Assembly: GCF_002002905.1 (NCBI RefSeq)
Contig: NZ_CP019509.1
Location: 3,758,001 to 3,822,000 of the forward strand
DNA length: 64,000 bases
DNA from: Aquaspirillum sp. LM1
GTDB taxonomy: Bacteria; Pseudomonadota; Gammaproteobacteria; Burkholderiales; Aquaspirillaceae
Direction of reading: 5' to 3'
The notes under the pieces were generated by a model, which was not told where the DNA came from, did no database searches, and was given only the letters and a program-made list of their open reading frames with translations. Shown in pieces: positions 54,513 to 64,000 of the stretch. Within the stretch, counting starts at the first letter, position 1. Each line of letters opens with the position of its first letter. The position numbers and the translations under genes are program-made.

Positions 54513-56539
54513 TCACCTCTTGCCAGTTGTTGGAGCGCGTTGCGGTGGTGGGTAAAGTCCCGGTCCAGATCGCTGGTTTTGCGGTTGGACGCCATGGCCA
54601 CCCGAACCTGATCGGGTTTGATCAGCACCCAGATTCGCAGCTCACGAATATAAAACATGCAGATGATACCCAGAACCAACAGCATTGAGCCAAGATAGAC
54701 AATAGTCTTACCTGGCGAGCGGGTGATCTGCAGCCCGCTGGCTTTGACCTCGTCAAAACCGTCCAGTTGCAGGAACAGCGGCGAGCCATAGTCAAACGTG
54801 GCGCTGGTGGCCACCAGGCTATCCAGCAGAAAGCGGTAATGGCGTTCGGTCATGGCCTGGCGTGGCAAACCCGCTTTGGCGCGGGCCAGTGCGTCCACTT
54901 CCACCACGGCACCCTGGACAATTTTCACATAGGTTTGCGCCACTTCCTGACGCTTGTCCTTGGGTACCCGTTCGTCCATGAATTTTTCCAGCGCGGCAAA
55001 GCCCCCCTGGCCAAAGCGGTCGAGCACCCAGCGCACGCTCTGTTCAAACGGCTCGCGCATGTCGCGGCCAATGGCCTGGCCGGCCAGCGCCTGCTCGGCT
55101 ACCCGCCGCGCCACTTCGCGCTGGATGCCACTGTCCAGCAGCGCGGTGCGCAAGCGCATGAAGCTGTGGATGCTGCCCTGTTCGTCCAGCGGCAGGCGCA
55201 GGTAGGCAAAGGGCTCGGCCACTTCACTGCGTACCCCGGTCACCAGATAGGACTGGCCATCCTGCAGCATGGGGGCCATGTACGAATGGAACTCACGCGC
55301 CTGGCCCTGGCTGTCGCGCAGCTTGTAGGTGATCGACGGGCCGAGGTTTTTCAGCTGTTTGTCGTGCTTCACCTGACTGGCGTTCTGCATCACTTCCTGG
55401 AAGGTCTGATTGACCCCCATTACCGCGTTCTTGCCCAGATTCTCGATATTGAACACGCGCAGTTCGCCAAACTCCAGCTGGTAGCGCTTGCCGTTGACCA
55501 GTAAGGGCTGGCTGCCCATGGATTTGCCGTCCAGCGGCAAGGGGTCGGCTTGCGGCTGCTCCCAGTTCCACGCCTTGAAGCGCAGCGGTGAGCCACCGTC
55601 GCCAAAGCTGGCCTGATAAATCGCCACGCCATCGACAATCAGCGGGTGATTCACCTTGACCGTGGCCACAGTTTCCTTGCCGGTCTGCTTGTCGGTCACC
55701 ACCAGATCGCTGGCAAACAGCTTGGGCATGCCGGTACTGTAGTAATCAACGTGGAATTTTTTCAGGGTGACGGCAAACGGCAAATCCTGCACCAGATAGC
55801 CCTTGCCGGCGTTGAGGAACACCACATCGGCGCTGCTGTTTTCCGGAATGGTGACATTGCCGCGAAACGACAGGTTGTCGGTGGACAAACGGCTTTGCGG
55901 CGGAATCTGGCTTTGCGGGATATCCCGGGTTTCCGGCACCACCTTACCCAGCAGTTCCCCCACTTTCAGCGGCAGGTTGCCATCCAGCAGGCCACCCAGG
56001 CAGATCACCACCATGGCGATGTGCGCCAGAAAATAGCCCAGCTTGTTGGCCGCGCCTTTTTTGGCGGCCACCAGCACGCCATCTTCGCGCGGCACCTGAC
56101 GCACCTGAAACCCCTGCTGGCGCAGATAGGCCCCGGCCTGTTCGGCAGGCAGCGTCGCCGCGTCCAGCAGCTCGCTGTGCGACATGGCCGCCAGCGAGCT
56201 GTCGCTGGCTTTTTCCCGAAAGCCTTTCATGTCCTTGATAAAGCCCGGCGTATTGCGCCAGATGCACAGGCTGGTGGACAGCACCAGAAAAGCCAGAATG
56301 GTCAGAAACCAGGCGGAATGGTACACATCAAACAGCCCCAGCCACTCAAACGCGGTAAACCAGAACTGGCCAAATTCGACCACATAATTGGGGTAGGGCT
56401 CGTTTTGCCGCAGCACCGTGCCCACCACTGAGGCAATCGACAGCAGGGTCAGCAGGCTGATGGCAAAACGCATCGAGCTGAACAGCTCGAACAGGCTGGC
56501 AGCCAGGCTGCCCTGGCGGGAAGGCGTGCGCATAAACAA
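54509..56539 (-). CDS. resB: System II cytochrome c biogenesis protein ResB
   Basis: Membrane partner of CcsB that helps deliver haem and reduced apocytochrome. 676 residues: FELFSSMRFAISLLTLLSIA (TM1), SAWFLTILAFLVLSTSLCIW (TM2), KLGYFLAHIAMVVICLGGLL (TM3), a large periplasmic region with NHPLIVDGVAIYQASFGDGG, and the last TM GKTIVYLGSMLLVLGIICMF near the C-terminus. Typical betaproteobacterial length. Start at 56539 (MFMRTPS) or the second Met two codons on. Operon resB-ccsB. Confidence 0.95.
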   Translation of the reverse strand: MFMRTPSRQGSLAASLFELFSSMRFAISLLTLLSIASVVGTVLRQNEPYPNYVVEFGQFWFTAFEWLGLFDVYHSAWFLTILAFLVLSTSLCIWRNTPGFIKDMKGFREKASDSSLAAMSHSELLDAATLPAEQAGAYLRQQGFQVRQVPREDGVLVAAKKGAANKLGYFLAHIAMVVICLGGLLDGNLPLKVGELLGKVVPETRDIPQSQIPPQSRLSTDNLSFRGNVTIPENSSADVVFLNAGKGYLVQDLPFAVTLKKFHVDYYSTGMPKLFASDLVVTDKQTGKETVATVKVNHPLIVDGVAIYQASFGDGGSPLRFKAWNWEQPQADPLPLDGKSMGSQPLLVNGKRYQLEFGELRVFNIENLGKNAVMGVNQTFQEVMQNASQVKHDKQLKNLGPSITYKLRDSQGQAREFHSYMAPMLQDGQSYLVTGVRSEVAEPFAYLRLPLDEQGSIHSFMRLRTALLDSGIQREVARRVAEQALAGQAIGRDMREPFEQSVRWVLDRFGQGGFAALEKFMDERVPKDKRQEVAQTYVKIVQGAVVEVDALARAKAGLPRQAMTERHYRFLLDSLVATSATFDYGSPLFLQLDGFDEVKASGLQITRSPGKTIVYLGSMLLVLGIICMFYIRELRIWVLIKPDQVRVAMASNRKTSDLDRDFTHHRNALQQLARGE

Positions 56540-56640
56540 TTCAGATCACAGTAAGGTTCGCCACGGCGCGGCGAAAGGGTTTGGTGCGCCATCCGGCCAG
56601 CAAGGCCCGGTGGCAAGGGGCTGGCAGTATCGCACAGCCG

Positions 56641-56702
56641 CTGTCTGCCGGGGGGGCAGACAGTCAAACGGCCCGCCTGCACCAGAAGTGCCTGCGGGCC
56701 GT
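56641..56702 (-). terminator. two hairpins downstream of cytochrome c4
   Basis: ACGGCCCGC / GCGGGCCGT (56668-56702) and CTGTCTGCC / GGCAGACAG (56641-56663) lie in the 237-base gap between cytochrome c4 and resB on the minus strand. The first is followed by TTTGACTG, a weak T tract. They probably end the cytochrome c4 message. Confidence 0.5.
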
Positions 56703-56776
56703 TGACGGGAAGCTTCCCGTGTCCCCGGCTCAGCCAGCGCGGCTATGACCAGAGCGGGGGACAGAAGTTGCGTCGA

Positions 56777-57400
56777 TCAACGCAGACCGGAAATGTATTC
56801 CGACACGGCCTTGATCTGGGCGTCGTTCATTTTCAGGGCGATGTCGCGCATCACCGTGTTGTTGGCACGTTCGCCGCTGCGGAAAGCGTTCATCTGGGCG
56901 CTGATATAGCCCGCGTGCTGGCCACCCAGACGCGGATACTGCACCGGCAGGCCGGCACCGTTGGGGCCGTGGCAGGCCATACATGCCGGAATCTTGGTGT
57001 TGGCCACGCCACCCTTGTAGATTTTCTTGCCTTCAACCAGCAGGGTCTTGTCGGCGGCATCGCGCGGCTTGATCTTTTGCTCGGAGAAATACGCCCCGAC
57101 GTTTTTCATGTCTTCCGGCGACAGCGGTGCGGCCATGCCCATCATGATCGGGTTTTTACGGGTGCCGGACTTGAATTCGGTCAGTTGCTTGACGATGTAG
57201 TCGGCGTGCTGGCCGGCCAGCGACGGATTGGCGGCGGCAACGCTGTTGCCATCCGCGCCGTGACAGGCGGCGCACACTTGCTCGGCCAGGGCCTTGCCTT
57301 TAACCGGGTCGGCCTTGGCAGTCGGAGCAGCCGGCGAATTGGCAAATGCAAACCCTGCCGTCGCGAGGCCGGCCACAGCCAGCAGCTTGGTAACCTTCAT
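56777..57400 (-). CDS. cytochrome c4, di-haem periplasmic electron carrier
   Basis: 207 residues with a signal peptide (MKVTKLLAVAGLATAGFAFA) and two haem sites: VCAACHGADGNS near residue 45 and ACMACHGPNGAGLP near residue 140. Axial methionines are supplied by PIMMGMAAPLSPED and the matching second-half segment. The two halves are similar, as in all c4 cytochromes, which feed terminal oxidases. The gene is monocistronic or upstream of resB-ccsB, its maturation factors. Divergent from engB. Confidence 0.95.
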   Translation of the reverse strand: MKVTKLLAVAGLATAGFAFANSPAAPTAKADPVKGKALAEQVCAACHGADGNSVAAANPSLAGQHADYIVKQLTEFKSGTRKNPIMMGMAAPLSPEDMKNVGAYFSEQKIKPRDAADKTLLVEGKKIYKGGVANTKIPACMACHGPNGAGLPVQYPRLGGQHAGYISAQMNAFRSGERANNTVMRDIALKMNDAQIKAVSEYISGLR

Positions 57401-57711
57401 GAGAACTCCTTGAGATTTTGCTCAGCGCCACCAGCATGGCCCGCCGGAACCACGAAATGACGGACTGTGCCAGCAACCCTAAAATTGCGGTCAGATGAGT
57501 AGAATTTTTAACCTTACTATTCTATACCAAAGGGATTTGCTGTTACCACTGGCCCGAGCAGGGTTTTGCGGGGAAATACGCAGTCTGTCGCCCGCAGAAA
57601 TCGTGCACTGCACCACGCCGGTGCAAAAAAACCGCTGGCTTCCCGCCCGGCGCACCCGGACAATAGCCTTTATTTGCCACTCGGCCCAGTGGGCCGGCAC
57701 GGATCGCGCTT
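57401..57711. other. 311-base divergent spacer between cytochrome c4 and engB
   Basis: No gene seen. An AT-rich block near 57500-57540 (TTTTTAACCTTACTATTCTA) probably holds promoter elements, but I could not assign a -35/-10 pair with confidence. The rest is ordinary GC-rich sequence. Confidence 0.5.
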
Positions 57712-58383
57712 ATGTCGTTGTTTCAGAATGCTGCTTTTTTCACCACCGTCAACCACCTGAAAGACCTCCCGGACACCCGTGCCGAGGTGGCCTTTGTGGG
57801 GCGTTCCAACGCAGGCAAGTCCAGCGCCATCAACACCCTGGCCAACCGCACCCGGCTGGCCTATGTGTCGAAAACCCCTGGCCGCACCCAGCACATCAAC
57901 TTTTTTGACCTGGGCCAGGAACGTTTTCTGGTGGACTTGCCCGGTTATGGGTTTGCCAATGTGCCCGAAGCGGTGCGCGCCCATTGGGTGGAACTGCTGG
58001 GCCGCTACCTGGGCGAACGCCAGTCGCTGATTGGCCTGTTGTTGATCATGGATGCCCGCCATCCGCTGAAAGACCTCGACCTGCGCATGCTCAACTACAT
58101 TGCGCCAACCGGTCGCCCGGTGCATATCCTGCTGTCCAAGGCCGACAAGCTGTCGCGCCAGGAGCAAACCCAGACCCTGCGCAACGTCAAGGCCGAGCTG
58201 GCCCAGTGGAGCAATGTCAGCGTCCAGCTGTTCTCCAGCCTGAAAAAACAAGGCATGGACACAGTGGAAGACATCGTCAAAACCTGGTTTGACGCCGAAG
58301 ACGCCCATCTGGCCGCCCTGATGGCCGCCGCCGACGCGGATGCCGACGACGACGCCGACGGCAGCACATCCGCCCCAGCGTAA
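57712..58383 (+). CDS. engB: ribosome biogenesis GTPase EngB (YihA/YsxC)
   Basis: Essential GTPase for 50S subunit assembly. 223 residues: G1 [21 protein letters not shown]2 [12 protein letters not shown]3 [14 protein letters not shown]4 [14 protein letters not shown]5-like [14 protein letters not shown] short acidic tail (about 18 residues of [13 protein letters not shown]) extends beyond the usual end. Start at 57712 from the conserved N-terminus. Order engB / c4 / resB / ccsB matches Neisseria relatives. Confidence 0.96.
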   Translation: MSLFQNAAFFTTVNHLKDLPDTRAEVAFVGRSNAGKSSAINTLANRTRLAYVSKTPGRTQHINFFDLGQERFLVDLPGYGFANVPEAVRAHWVELLGRYLGERQSLIGLLLIMDARHPLKDLDLRMLNYIAPTGRPVHILLSKADKLSRQEQTQTLRNVKAELAQWSNVSVQLFSSLKKQGMDTVEDIVKTWFDAEDAHLAALMAAADADADDDADGSTSAPA

Positions 58384-58538
58384 ATTCCGCCATCCGGCCC
58401 TGCCAATGACGGGCAAACTGGCTCCGGTTTGCCCGCAGCGCAGCATGCGCCAAGCATTGCCGCTACCGTAACCGGGCGCAATTCAGTATCATGGCGCATC
58501 GGCTTTTGCCATGTCATCCCGAAGCGCCGCGCCCCGTC

Positions 58539-61500
58539 ATGACGACCTCTTCCCTGCCTTCTGCTGCCCGCTCGCAACCAGTGACCCTGGATGTGGATAT
58601 TGAACTGACCGAACTGACCCCGCCAGCGGGTTTGCCGGCCCACTCGCCGGTGAATCCGCCCGAGGTGGATCTTCTTGCGCTGCAGCAGCGCGAAGAGGAC
58701 GCCTTTGCCCGGATTTTCCGCCGCAAGGGGGCCAAACCGCGCCCGACGGCCCCGCCCCCAGTGACGGAAACGCCGGTCACTGCTGCGCCCGCGCCTGCCG
58801 CGCCAGACACGCCGCCGATTCTGTCCGCCGCGCCCACCCCTGCCGAACAGCAGTGGGACAACGCCGCGCCGGAACCGGCGGTTGACGCCTTTGCGCCAGC
58901 CCTGGCCGAGCCGCCCGCCCTGCTGGAAACCGCCGCCATCCCACAGGCCGCCGCTGACACCAGCCTGCCCGAGGTGGCCCTGGAAAACGCCGACCTCGAC
59001 GCCTTTGTCCACGCCCTGCTGGCCAGCGCCGAACGCGACCGCGCCATGCCGGTGGATACCGTGCCCATGCTGGAGCCGATGGCAGACGACCTTCCGCTGG
59101 ATGCCGGGATCGAGAACAGCTTGCCTGCCGTGGATGGCGACGAACCGCTGGACTTTGCCTTTGACGACCTGCTGATTGCCGAACTGGACAACAACGCCAG
59201 TGCCCCCGCCAGCCTGCCGCCCACCCTGGCCCAGCCGCTGGACACAGATGACGCGGACAATCGCCAGCAGGAAAGCGCGCAGCCGGCCTTGGCACCGATG
59301 CTGGACGCCAGCGACGCTCCCGTGCTGACCGCCCTTCCCGATGCGCCGGCGCTGACCGCCGTGGCCGACGATGACGAACTGGCCCAGGCATTCAACGACA
59401 TGCTGGCCGCTGCAGCGGAGCCCCCCACACCAGACAGCGCCCCAGCCGATGCTGAGGCTGCACTGGCATTTGACCTGGACGAGCTGTTGATGCTCGACCC
59501 GCCAGTTGCACTGGCCGATGAAGCCCCCGCCGCCACGCCAGTGGCACTGGCAGAGAGTGAACCCACCGCCGACCATGCCACGCCAATGCAGCGCCTGCTT
59601 GAGGACGTCCTGGCCCTGCCGCCCCTGCTGGAAGACGCCCCCGCGTCTGAACCGGCCAGCCCCACCGTCCCGCAGGCATTTGACCTTGACGATATGTTGA
59701 TGCTGGATCAGCCAGCTGCGGCGTCCGAACAAGCCGACGCCGCCGACCGTGCTGAAGAACAGGAACCGGCACCAGAAGCATGGTTGAGCGCTGAATCGGC
59801 ACCTGAATTGCCGGTGCTGGATGCCCCGCTGGTAGATGCCACGCCCAACGATCACGATCACGCGGACCACCCGGCAGCAGAAATGCAAGCGGCGCTGGAA
59901 TTTGACCTTGACGAGATGCTGATGCTGGCTGAGCCAGCTGTCGCCCCGACGGAAACACCCGCACAAGCCAGCCAGCCAGCCCCAGCCACCAGCGTGCCCC
60001 CGCTTGCCGATGACAGCGCCCTGGCGCTGGATGATCTGCTGCCCTCGCTTACCGCTGAATTGCCGATGCGGGATGCGCCAGTGATCGACACGCTTGCGTC
60101 ACCGGCTGACGCACCGGCAACACTGGCGTTTGACCTCGACGACATGCTGATGCTGGACGCGTCGGACACTGAGCGCCAAATGAGTGACGCCCTGGCGGCA
60201 CCAGCCAGCGAATCCGCCGTGACGGCGGCTGACGATCATGCGCAGGCACTGACGCTGGATGAATGGCTGACGGTTGACCCCTCTGCGGCCAATGACGTAC
60301 CGGCCAAGGCGGCAGATGACGCCCCGGCCACGCTGGCGTTTGACCTTGACGACATGCTGATGCTCGACCCGCCAAGCGCCGAGCCCGCCGCCCCGGTTGA
60401 ACGGGAAGTGCTGACCCTCGACCACGACGACATTCTGGCCGAGGCACTGCAGGACATGGCCGCTGAGCCGCCACCGGTTGCCGAGGCGCTGGCCACTGAC
60501 GCCAGTGCGGAGCCATCACAAGATTTGGACGACCCGCTGACGGAGACCGAATCCGCCCACGATCTGACCGTGACCGCACCAGAAAGCCTGGCTGACACAC
60601 ACGCCGTCGATTTTGACGACGCCCTGATGGCCGAATTGGCGCTGGACGCCGCAGACCAGACCGACGACGCACTGGACTTTGCCTTCAGCACCAGCGCCGC
60701 CGCACTGGCCGACGTCCCCTCAGCGCTGGATGAACACGACGCCGCAGCGGCTGGGCACGCCCAGGCTGACGATGACTTGCTCGACCCGCTGCCGGTGCTG
60801 GATGCGCTGGAAGAACCGTCCCTCCACGACAACGCGACAGAACAGCCCGCTCAGGCCGCTCAAGCCCAGGCCGACACCGGCGAGGAGCCGGTGGCGGCAC
60901 CCGCCGCCGCCCTGCTGGATCTGGACCTGGATCTGGCCGCACCGCCGCTGCTGGACGCACTGCACGACGAGCCTCAGACCCCCACCACGATTGAGCCGGC
61001 GGCCAGCACCGAAAACGCCCCGCCAGCACAGACATCCCCCACGCAAGCCTTGCCCGCCGCCAGCCTCAGCGTGGCAGAACCGGCTGAGCTGCCCTTGCCG
61101 CTGCTGGAAGAAGAACACCGCGCGCCGATGGCTGCCGCATCGCCCCCGGCCAGCCACGACAGTGATATTCTGGCCATGCTGGCCCAGTCACTGGAAGGCA
61201 ACTGGTGGTCGATGGTGCAAGGCAGCCCGGCGCACTACAGCATGTTCCGCCGTGGCCTGGGCCGTCTGGCCCAGCGTCTGGCCGACCTGCCGGCCACTGG
61301 CCTGCCCGCCCTGGTGGAGGCGCTGATTGCCCAGGCCGACAGCCTGCCAATTTCCGGGCCATCGGCCTGGGCGGCAGAGGCGGTCAGCCAGGCGCTGGAA
61401 ACCCTGGGAGATGCGCTGCTCAGCCTGCCCACGCCCAGCACCACCCAGCGCGCCGCCGTGCAGGCCCGCACCCGTGAGCTACTGGCCGGCCCGCCCCCCG

Positions 61501-63389
61501 CGCCCATCAGCATGGAAGAGGCTGCGCCTGTCGACACCACGCAGGCCGATCAGCACGCGGATGCACCGCCGCTGATGCTGACCGAAGAAGCCGAAGCAGA
61601 AGACACCAACACGGTGGTGCAGGCAGACACCGTGCCTGAACTGAGCGAGCTCGAACAGGACACTGCGCCACAGGCCGAACCGGATGACACCGAGACGCTT
61701 GAAGCCCCTGAAATCGCTGACCCGGACGCCACTGACGTGGCGCTGACGCTGGAGCTGCCCACGCTGGCTGCCGATGCCGACGATCTGCCTGGCGAGCCCG
61801 CCAGCCTTGACCAGCCACAGGCCGAACTGATGCTGGAACTGGGCGTGGAGGCCGAAGTGGCTCCGCTGGATATCCCGGCACTGAGCCTGAGCGATGTGCT
61901 GGAAGATGCACCCGTCTGGCCGGAAGAAGACCTCCCGCCAGTAGAAGACACGCCGCCCGCCACCGAGCAGGTCAGCACACGGGATGAATCGCCCGTGCCA
62001 GAAGCCCTGGCGCTGGCCGATGGCAGCGTGCCGCTTGACCCGGCACTGCTGGACACCGCTGAAGCGCCGGTCGAAACCGATGTGCCCGCCCCCCTGGCCA
62101 CCGATGCGGATGCGGAGGCAGAAGAAGACTCTCCCCTTCCCGCCGTACTCGACGCCAGCGACGATGCTGCCGCACTGGCCGAACTGGATTCGGTGCAGGT
62201 GATTGACCCGCCGTCGCCCGCTGTGGCGCAGACCGTGACCGAGGACGACGACGACTGGACCCAGCCGCCGCTGGCCGAGCTGTCGCGTCTGGCCAAGGAA
62301 GCGCCGCTGGCCAGCCCGACACCAGCAACCGACCTGGAAGCCGAACCGGAAGCGGCAGCCGAAGTGCTGACCCACTGGCCTGCCGATGAAGAAACAGCCG
62401 CGCTGCCCGGCTTTGCCGAACTGCCGGAACTGGGCTGCGCCCCCGAGCAGGAACCCGCGCCCGAGCCAGCCACGCAGGCTGCCGACGATGACGGGGCCGA
62501 TGAGGCAACAGACAGCCAGGCCGACGTCCTGAGTGTGCCGCTGGAAACCGTGGCCGAAGCGCTGGCTGCCGAAGCAGCCGCCTCGGAAGCAGCCGCATCA
62601 GAAGCGACTTCCGAGGTGGCCGCTGATGCCATCCCGGCCAGCGAACGCACGCCATTGCGCAGCATTACCCTGGAAGACATTCCGCATCTGCGCCAGATGC
62701 TGGGCGGCAACAGCAGCAGTGGCAGCTTCCCCACCGTGGCCGAAGCCCTGGCCGAACCGGAAATGCCAGACACCGCGCCCGCTGCCCCGGCAGAAAGCCC
62801 TGCCGCCGCACCCGCGCCAACCTTCAGCAACAGCATTGCAGTCAGCGATATTCCGCTGCTGCGCGCCGGTACGCTGGAAGCCCTGCTGGAAAAGATTGAA
62901 CCGGTAGAAGAAGTGCCGGCAGAAACCCCAGCGCCGCCCACGCCGGATGTGGTGCCGCTTGGCCCAACCCAACTGGCAGCGTTTTTTGCCTCGATGGAAG
63001 CCGACGCCCCGGCGGCACCGATTCCGGCGATTGACCTGGCCGCCTTCCTGGTGGTGGCGCAGGGGCTGGTGCAGCGCATGGTGCAGGAATGCCGCAACGC
63101 CCGCAGCCAGGGCATTGGCCCCGGTTTTGTGTCGGCGGCGGATGAGCTGGGCCGGAACGCCAGAGACGCCGGCGTGCCGGACATGGCCAATCTGGCCGCA
63201 GCACTGGCCTCGGCGCTGACCCGTCCGCTGTCGCCTCAGGCAGTGCTGGAGCTGGCCACCGATACGGTGGCGGTGCTGAGCATGATGGTCACCCAGGGCC
63301 AGCGTCATGAGCCGATTGAAGGCGCGCCAGACATGGTGGCGGCGCTGGAAGCGCTGATTGCCAAGCCACCGGTGCGCAAACTGCCGTAA
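58539..63389 (+). CDS. very large acidic, repeat-rich low-complexity protein of unknown function
   Basis: 1616 residues from the ATG at 58539 (an in-frame ATG at 58491 adds 16 unlikely residues). It is dominated by Ala, Asp, Glu, Leu and Pro. No signal peptide or membrane segment was seen. The first third has at least five copies of a motif like LAFDLDDMLMLD (coding near 59461, 59680, 59895, 60120 and 60333, about 215 bases apart). A compact, less biased block around residues 870-990 (LEGNWWSMVQGSPAHYSMFR) and a C-terminal helical block (about 1490-1616, AAFLVVAQGLVQRMVQECRN) look folded. DIPHLR and DIPLLR occur before the C-terminal block. No known family recognised. Strong coding bias over the whole length supports a real gene. 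Confidence 0.8.
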   Translation: MTTSSLPSAARSQPVTLDVDIELTELTPPAGLPAHSPVNPPEVDLLALQQREEDAFARIFRRKGAKPRPTAPPPVTETPVTAAPAPAAPDTPPILSAAPTPAEQQWDNAAPEPAVDAFAPALAEPPALLETAAIPQAAADTSLPEVALENADLDAFVHALLASAERDRAMPVDTVPMLEPMADDLPLDAGIENSLPAVDGDEPLDFAFDDLLIAELDNNASAPASLPPTLAQPLDTDDADNRQQESAQPALAPMLDASDAPVLTALPDAPALTAVADDDELAQAFNDMLAAAAEPPTPDSAPADAEAALAFDLDELLMLDPPVALADEAPAATPVALAESEPTADHATPMQRLLEDVLALPPLLEDAPASEPASPTVPQAFDLDDMLMLDQPAAASEQADAADRAEEQEPAPEAWLSAESAPELPVLDAPLVDATPNDHDHADHPAAEMQAALEFDLDEMLMLAEPAVAPTETPAQASQPAPATSVPPLADDSALALDDLLPSLTAELPMRDAPVIDTLASPADAPATLAFDLDDMLMLDASDTERQMSDALAAPASESAVTAADDHAQALTLDEWLTVDPSAANDVPAKAADDAPATLAFDLDDMLMLDPPSAEPAAPVEREVLTLDHDDILAEALQDMAAEPPPVAEALATDASAEPSQDLDDPLTETESAHDLTVTAPESLADTHAVDFDDALMAELALDAADQTDDALDFAFSTSAAALADVPSALDEHDAAAAGHAQADDDLLDPLPVLDALEEPSLHDNATEQPAQAAQAQADTGEEPVAAPAAALLDLDLDLAAPPLLDALHDEPQTPTTIEPAASTENAPPAQTSPTQALPAASLSVAEPAELPLPLLEEEHRAPMAAASPPASHDSDILAMLAQSLEGNWWSMVQGSPAHYSMFRRGLGRLAQRLADLPATGLPALVEALIAQADSLPISGPSAWAAEAVSQALETLGDALLSLPTPSTTQRAAVQARTRELLAGPPPAPISMEEAAPVDTTQADQHADAPPLMLTEEAEAEDTNTVVQADTVPELSELEQDTAPQAEPDDTETLEAPEIADPDATDVALTLELPTLAADADDLPGEPASLDQPQAELMLELGVEAEVAPLDIPALSLSDVLEDAPVWPEEDLPPVEDTPPATEQVSTRDESPVPEALALADGSVPLDPALLDTAEAPVETDVPAPLATDADAEAEEDSPLPAVLDASDDAAALAELDSVQVIDPPSPAVAQTVTEDDDDWTQPPLAELSRLAKEAPLASPTPATDLEAEPEAAAEVLTHWPADEETAALPGFAELPELGCAPEQEPAPEPATQAADDDGADEATDSQADVLSVPLETVAEALAAEAAASEAAASEATSEVAADAIPASERTPLRSITLEDIPHLRQMLGGNSSSGSFPTVAEALAEPEMPDTAPAAPAESPAAAPAPTFSNSIAVSDIPLLRAGTLEALLEKIEPVEEVPAETPAPPTPDVVPLGPTQLAAFFASMEADAPAAPIPAIDLAAFLVVAQGLVQRMVQECRNARSQGIGPGFVSAADELGRNARDAGVPDMANLAAALASALTRPLSPQAVLELATDTVAVLSMMVTQGQRHEPIEGAPDMVAALEALIAKPPVRKLP

Positions 63390-63410
63390 CACCCAGCAAG
63401 GCCCAGGCCC

Positions 63411-63455
63411 CCACAAAAAACCCCCGCCGGTGATCCGGACGGGGGTTTTTTGTGG
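63411..63455. terminator. bidirectional terminator between the acidic protein gene and rlpA
   Basis: CCACAAAAAACCCCCG and CGGGGGTTTTTTGTGG are perfect 16-bp arms with a 13-base loop, with A/T tracts on both sides. It serves both convergent genes. Confidence 0.9.
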
Positions 63456-63476
63456 GTGGGCCAGCGCCGGAGCAAC

Positions 63477-64000
63477 TTAGCGCATCACCACCGTTTGCAC
63501 GTTCAGGCGTTCTGCCACTTCACGCGCGCGGGACACGGTGACAAACGGGCCGATACGCACCTTGTACAGCCCGTCGCGGTTAACCAGCTCCAGCCGGCCT
63601 TCCACGTCGTTGCTGCTGGCCAGCGACTGCATGCGTTGGCGGAACGCCTCGGCATTGCCCGGTGTGCCAAACGCGCCCAGCTGCAGCCACACGCCGCTGC
63701 CGTCGGCACTGGCCGGTTGCGGCACGCGGGCCACATCGGCAATGCCGGACATCGGCGCGGTCAGGCTGGCGTTCATCACCCGCACGGCGTCATCGCGTGG
63801 GGTGATATTGGCCAGCCGCACCGGGCTGCTGTCTACATCCACATCGCCAGGGCGCACCCGCTCCACCACCACTTCGGCATGGCCGACATTGGCGTAACCG
63901 AGCTTGTAGGCAGCGGCATACGATAGATCAATCAGCCGGGTGCGCTGGAACGGGCCACGGTCGTTGATCCGCACCACCACCGACTTGCCATTGCTGACAT
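63477..64000 (-). CDS. rlpA: RlpA-type septal-ring lytic transglycosylase with SPOR domain, N-terminus outside window
   Basis: The 174 C-terminal residues are present; the frame is open through the window end. GKSVVVRINDRGPFQRTRLI followed by DLSYAAAYKLGY is the RlpA double-psi beta-barrel with the catalytic Asp. After a linker the SPOR domain follows (WLQLGAFGTPGNAEAFRQRM ... YKVRIGPFVTVSRAREVAER), which binds denuded septal glycan. RlpA cleaves naked peptidoglycan at division sites or anchors there. The N-terminal lipoprotein signal would lie beyond 64000. Confidence 0.92.
   Translation of the reverse strand, partial: VSNGKSVVVRINDRGPFQRTRLIDLSYAAAYKLGYANVGHAEVVVERVRPGDVDVDSSPVRLANITPRDDAVRVMNASLTAPMSGIADVARVPQPASADGSGVWLQLGAFGTPGNAEAFRQRMQSLASSNDVEGRLELVNRDGLYKVRIGPFVTVSRAREVAERLNVQTVVMR

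Noticed and set aside
61550-63190. Ser/Ala-rich minus-strand frame of 546 codons, and similar ones at 58095-59966 and 58514-59665
   Set aside because: Mirror frames of the acidic low-complexity gene. No start context, motifs or neighbours support them.

Overview
The window looks like the chromosome of a GC-rich (roughly 60-65%) betaproteobacterium, most likely in the Neisseriales. This is inference from gene content and order: smg sits between topA and dprA, and engB, cytochrome c4, resB and ccsB lie together as in Neisseria relatives. No rRNA or tRNA gene was found.

Layout. 1-5063: a TetR regulator, a lipoprotein periplasmic adaptor and an RND pump (pump cut by the window start), all on the minus strand. 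5213-14076: housekeeping genes (argB, a CBS-domain protein, a HAD phosphatase, a CMD-family protein, a lytic transglycosylase coupled to proS, kup, ampD, a hemerythrin-like protein). 14161-15219: tal. 15375-22623: an accessory block between tal and phoRB. It holds an AT-rich perfect palindrome, a tightly coupled pair of P-loop ATPase genes (the second with a long near-identical TPR array), one Rpn/DUF4351 nuclease-like gene and a truncated duplicate of it. 22630-31808: phoR, phoB, an LABN protein, yedA with a divergent Lrp-type regulator, a REP-rich spacer, a chemoreceptor plus a NIT-like sensor protein, and an RNB exonuclease. 32009-42602: topA, smg, dprA, hemA, prfA, a DUF2892 protein, a YdeN/RBBP9 hydrolase, rsuA, a bestrophin and an EamA transporter.

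42665-46399 is a decayed mobile/defence patch. An intact ISAs1-family element (19-bp terminal repeats, 10-bp target duplication) sits inside an IS481-type remnant. Next to it an AT-richer SIR2-like gene is split by a second IS481-family element and seems to have lost its middle. 46577-49846: purE-purK and NYN-purC. 49992-53366: a YqiA esterase, an aromatic/aspartate aminotransferase, a methyltransferase and an empty gap. 53367-58383: System II cytochrome c maturation genes (resB, ccsB), cytochrome c4 and engB. 58539-63389: a gene for a 1616-residue acidic low-complexity protein of unknown role. 63477-64000: the 3' part of rlpA.

How genes work together: adaptor and RND pump form an export system probably controlled by TetR; phoB/phoR form the phosphate two-component system; ResB and CcsB attach haem to cytochromes such as the adjacent c4; PurE, PurK and PurC carry out consecutive purine steps. 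The best candidate for an undescribed system is the two-ATPase/TPR module at 15536-20827. Several dispersed repeats (a 103-bp MITE-like family, REP/REPIN units, large hairpins) occupy the spacers.
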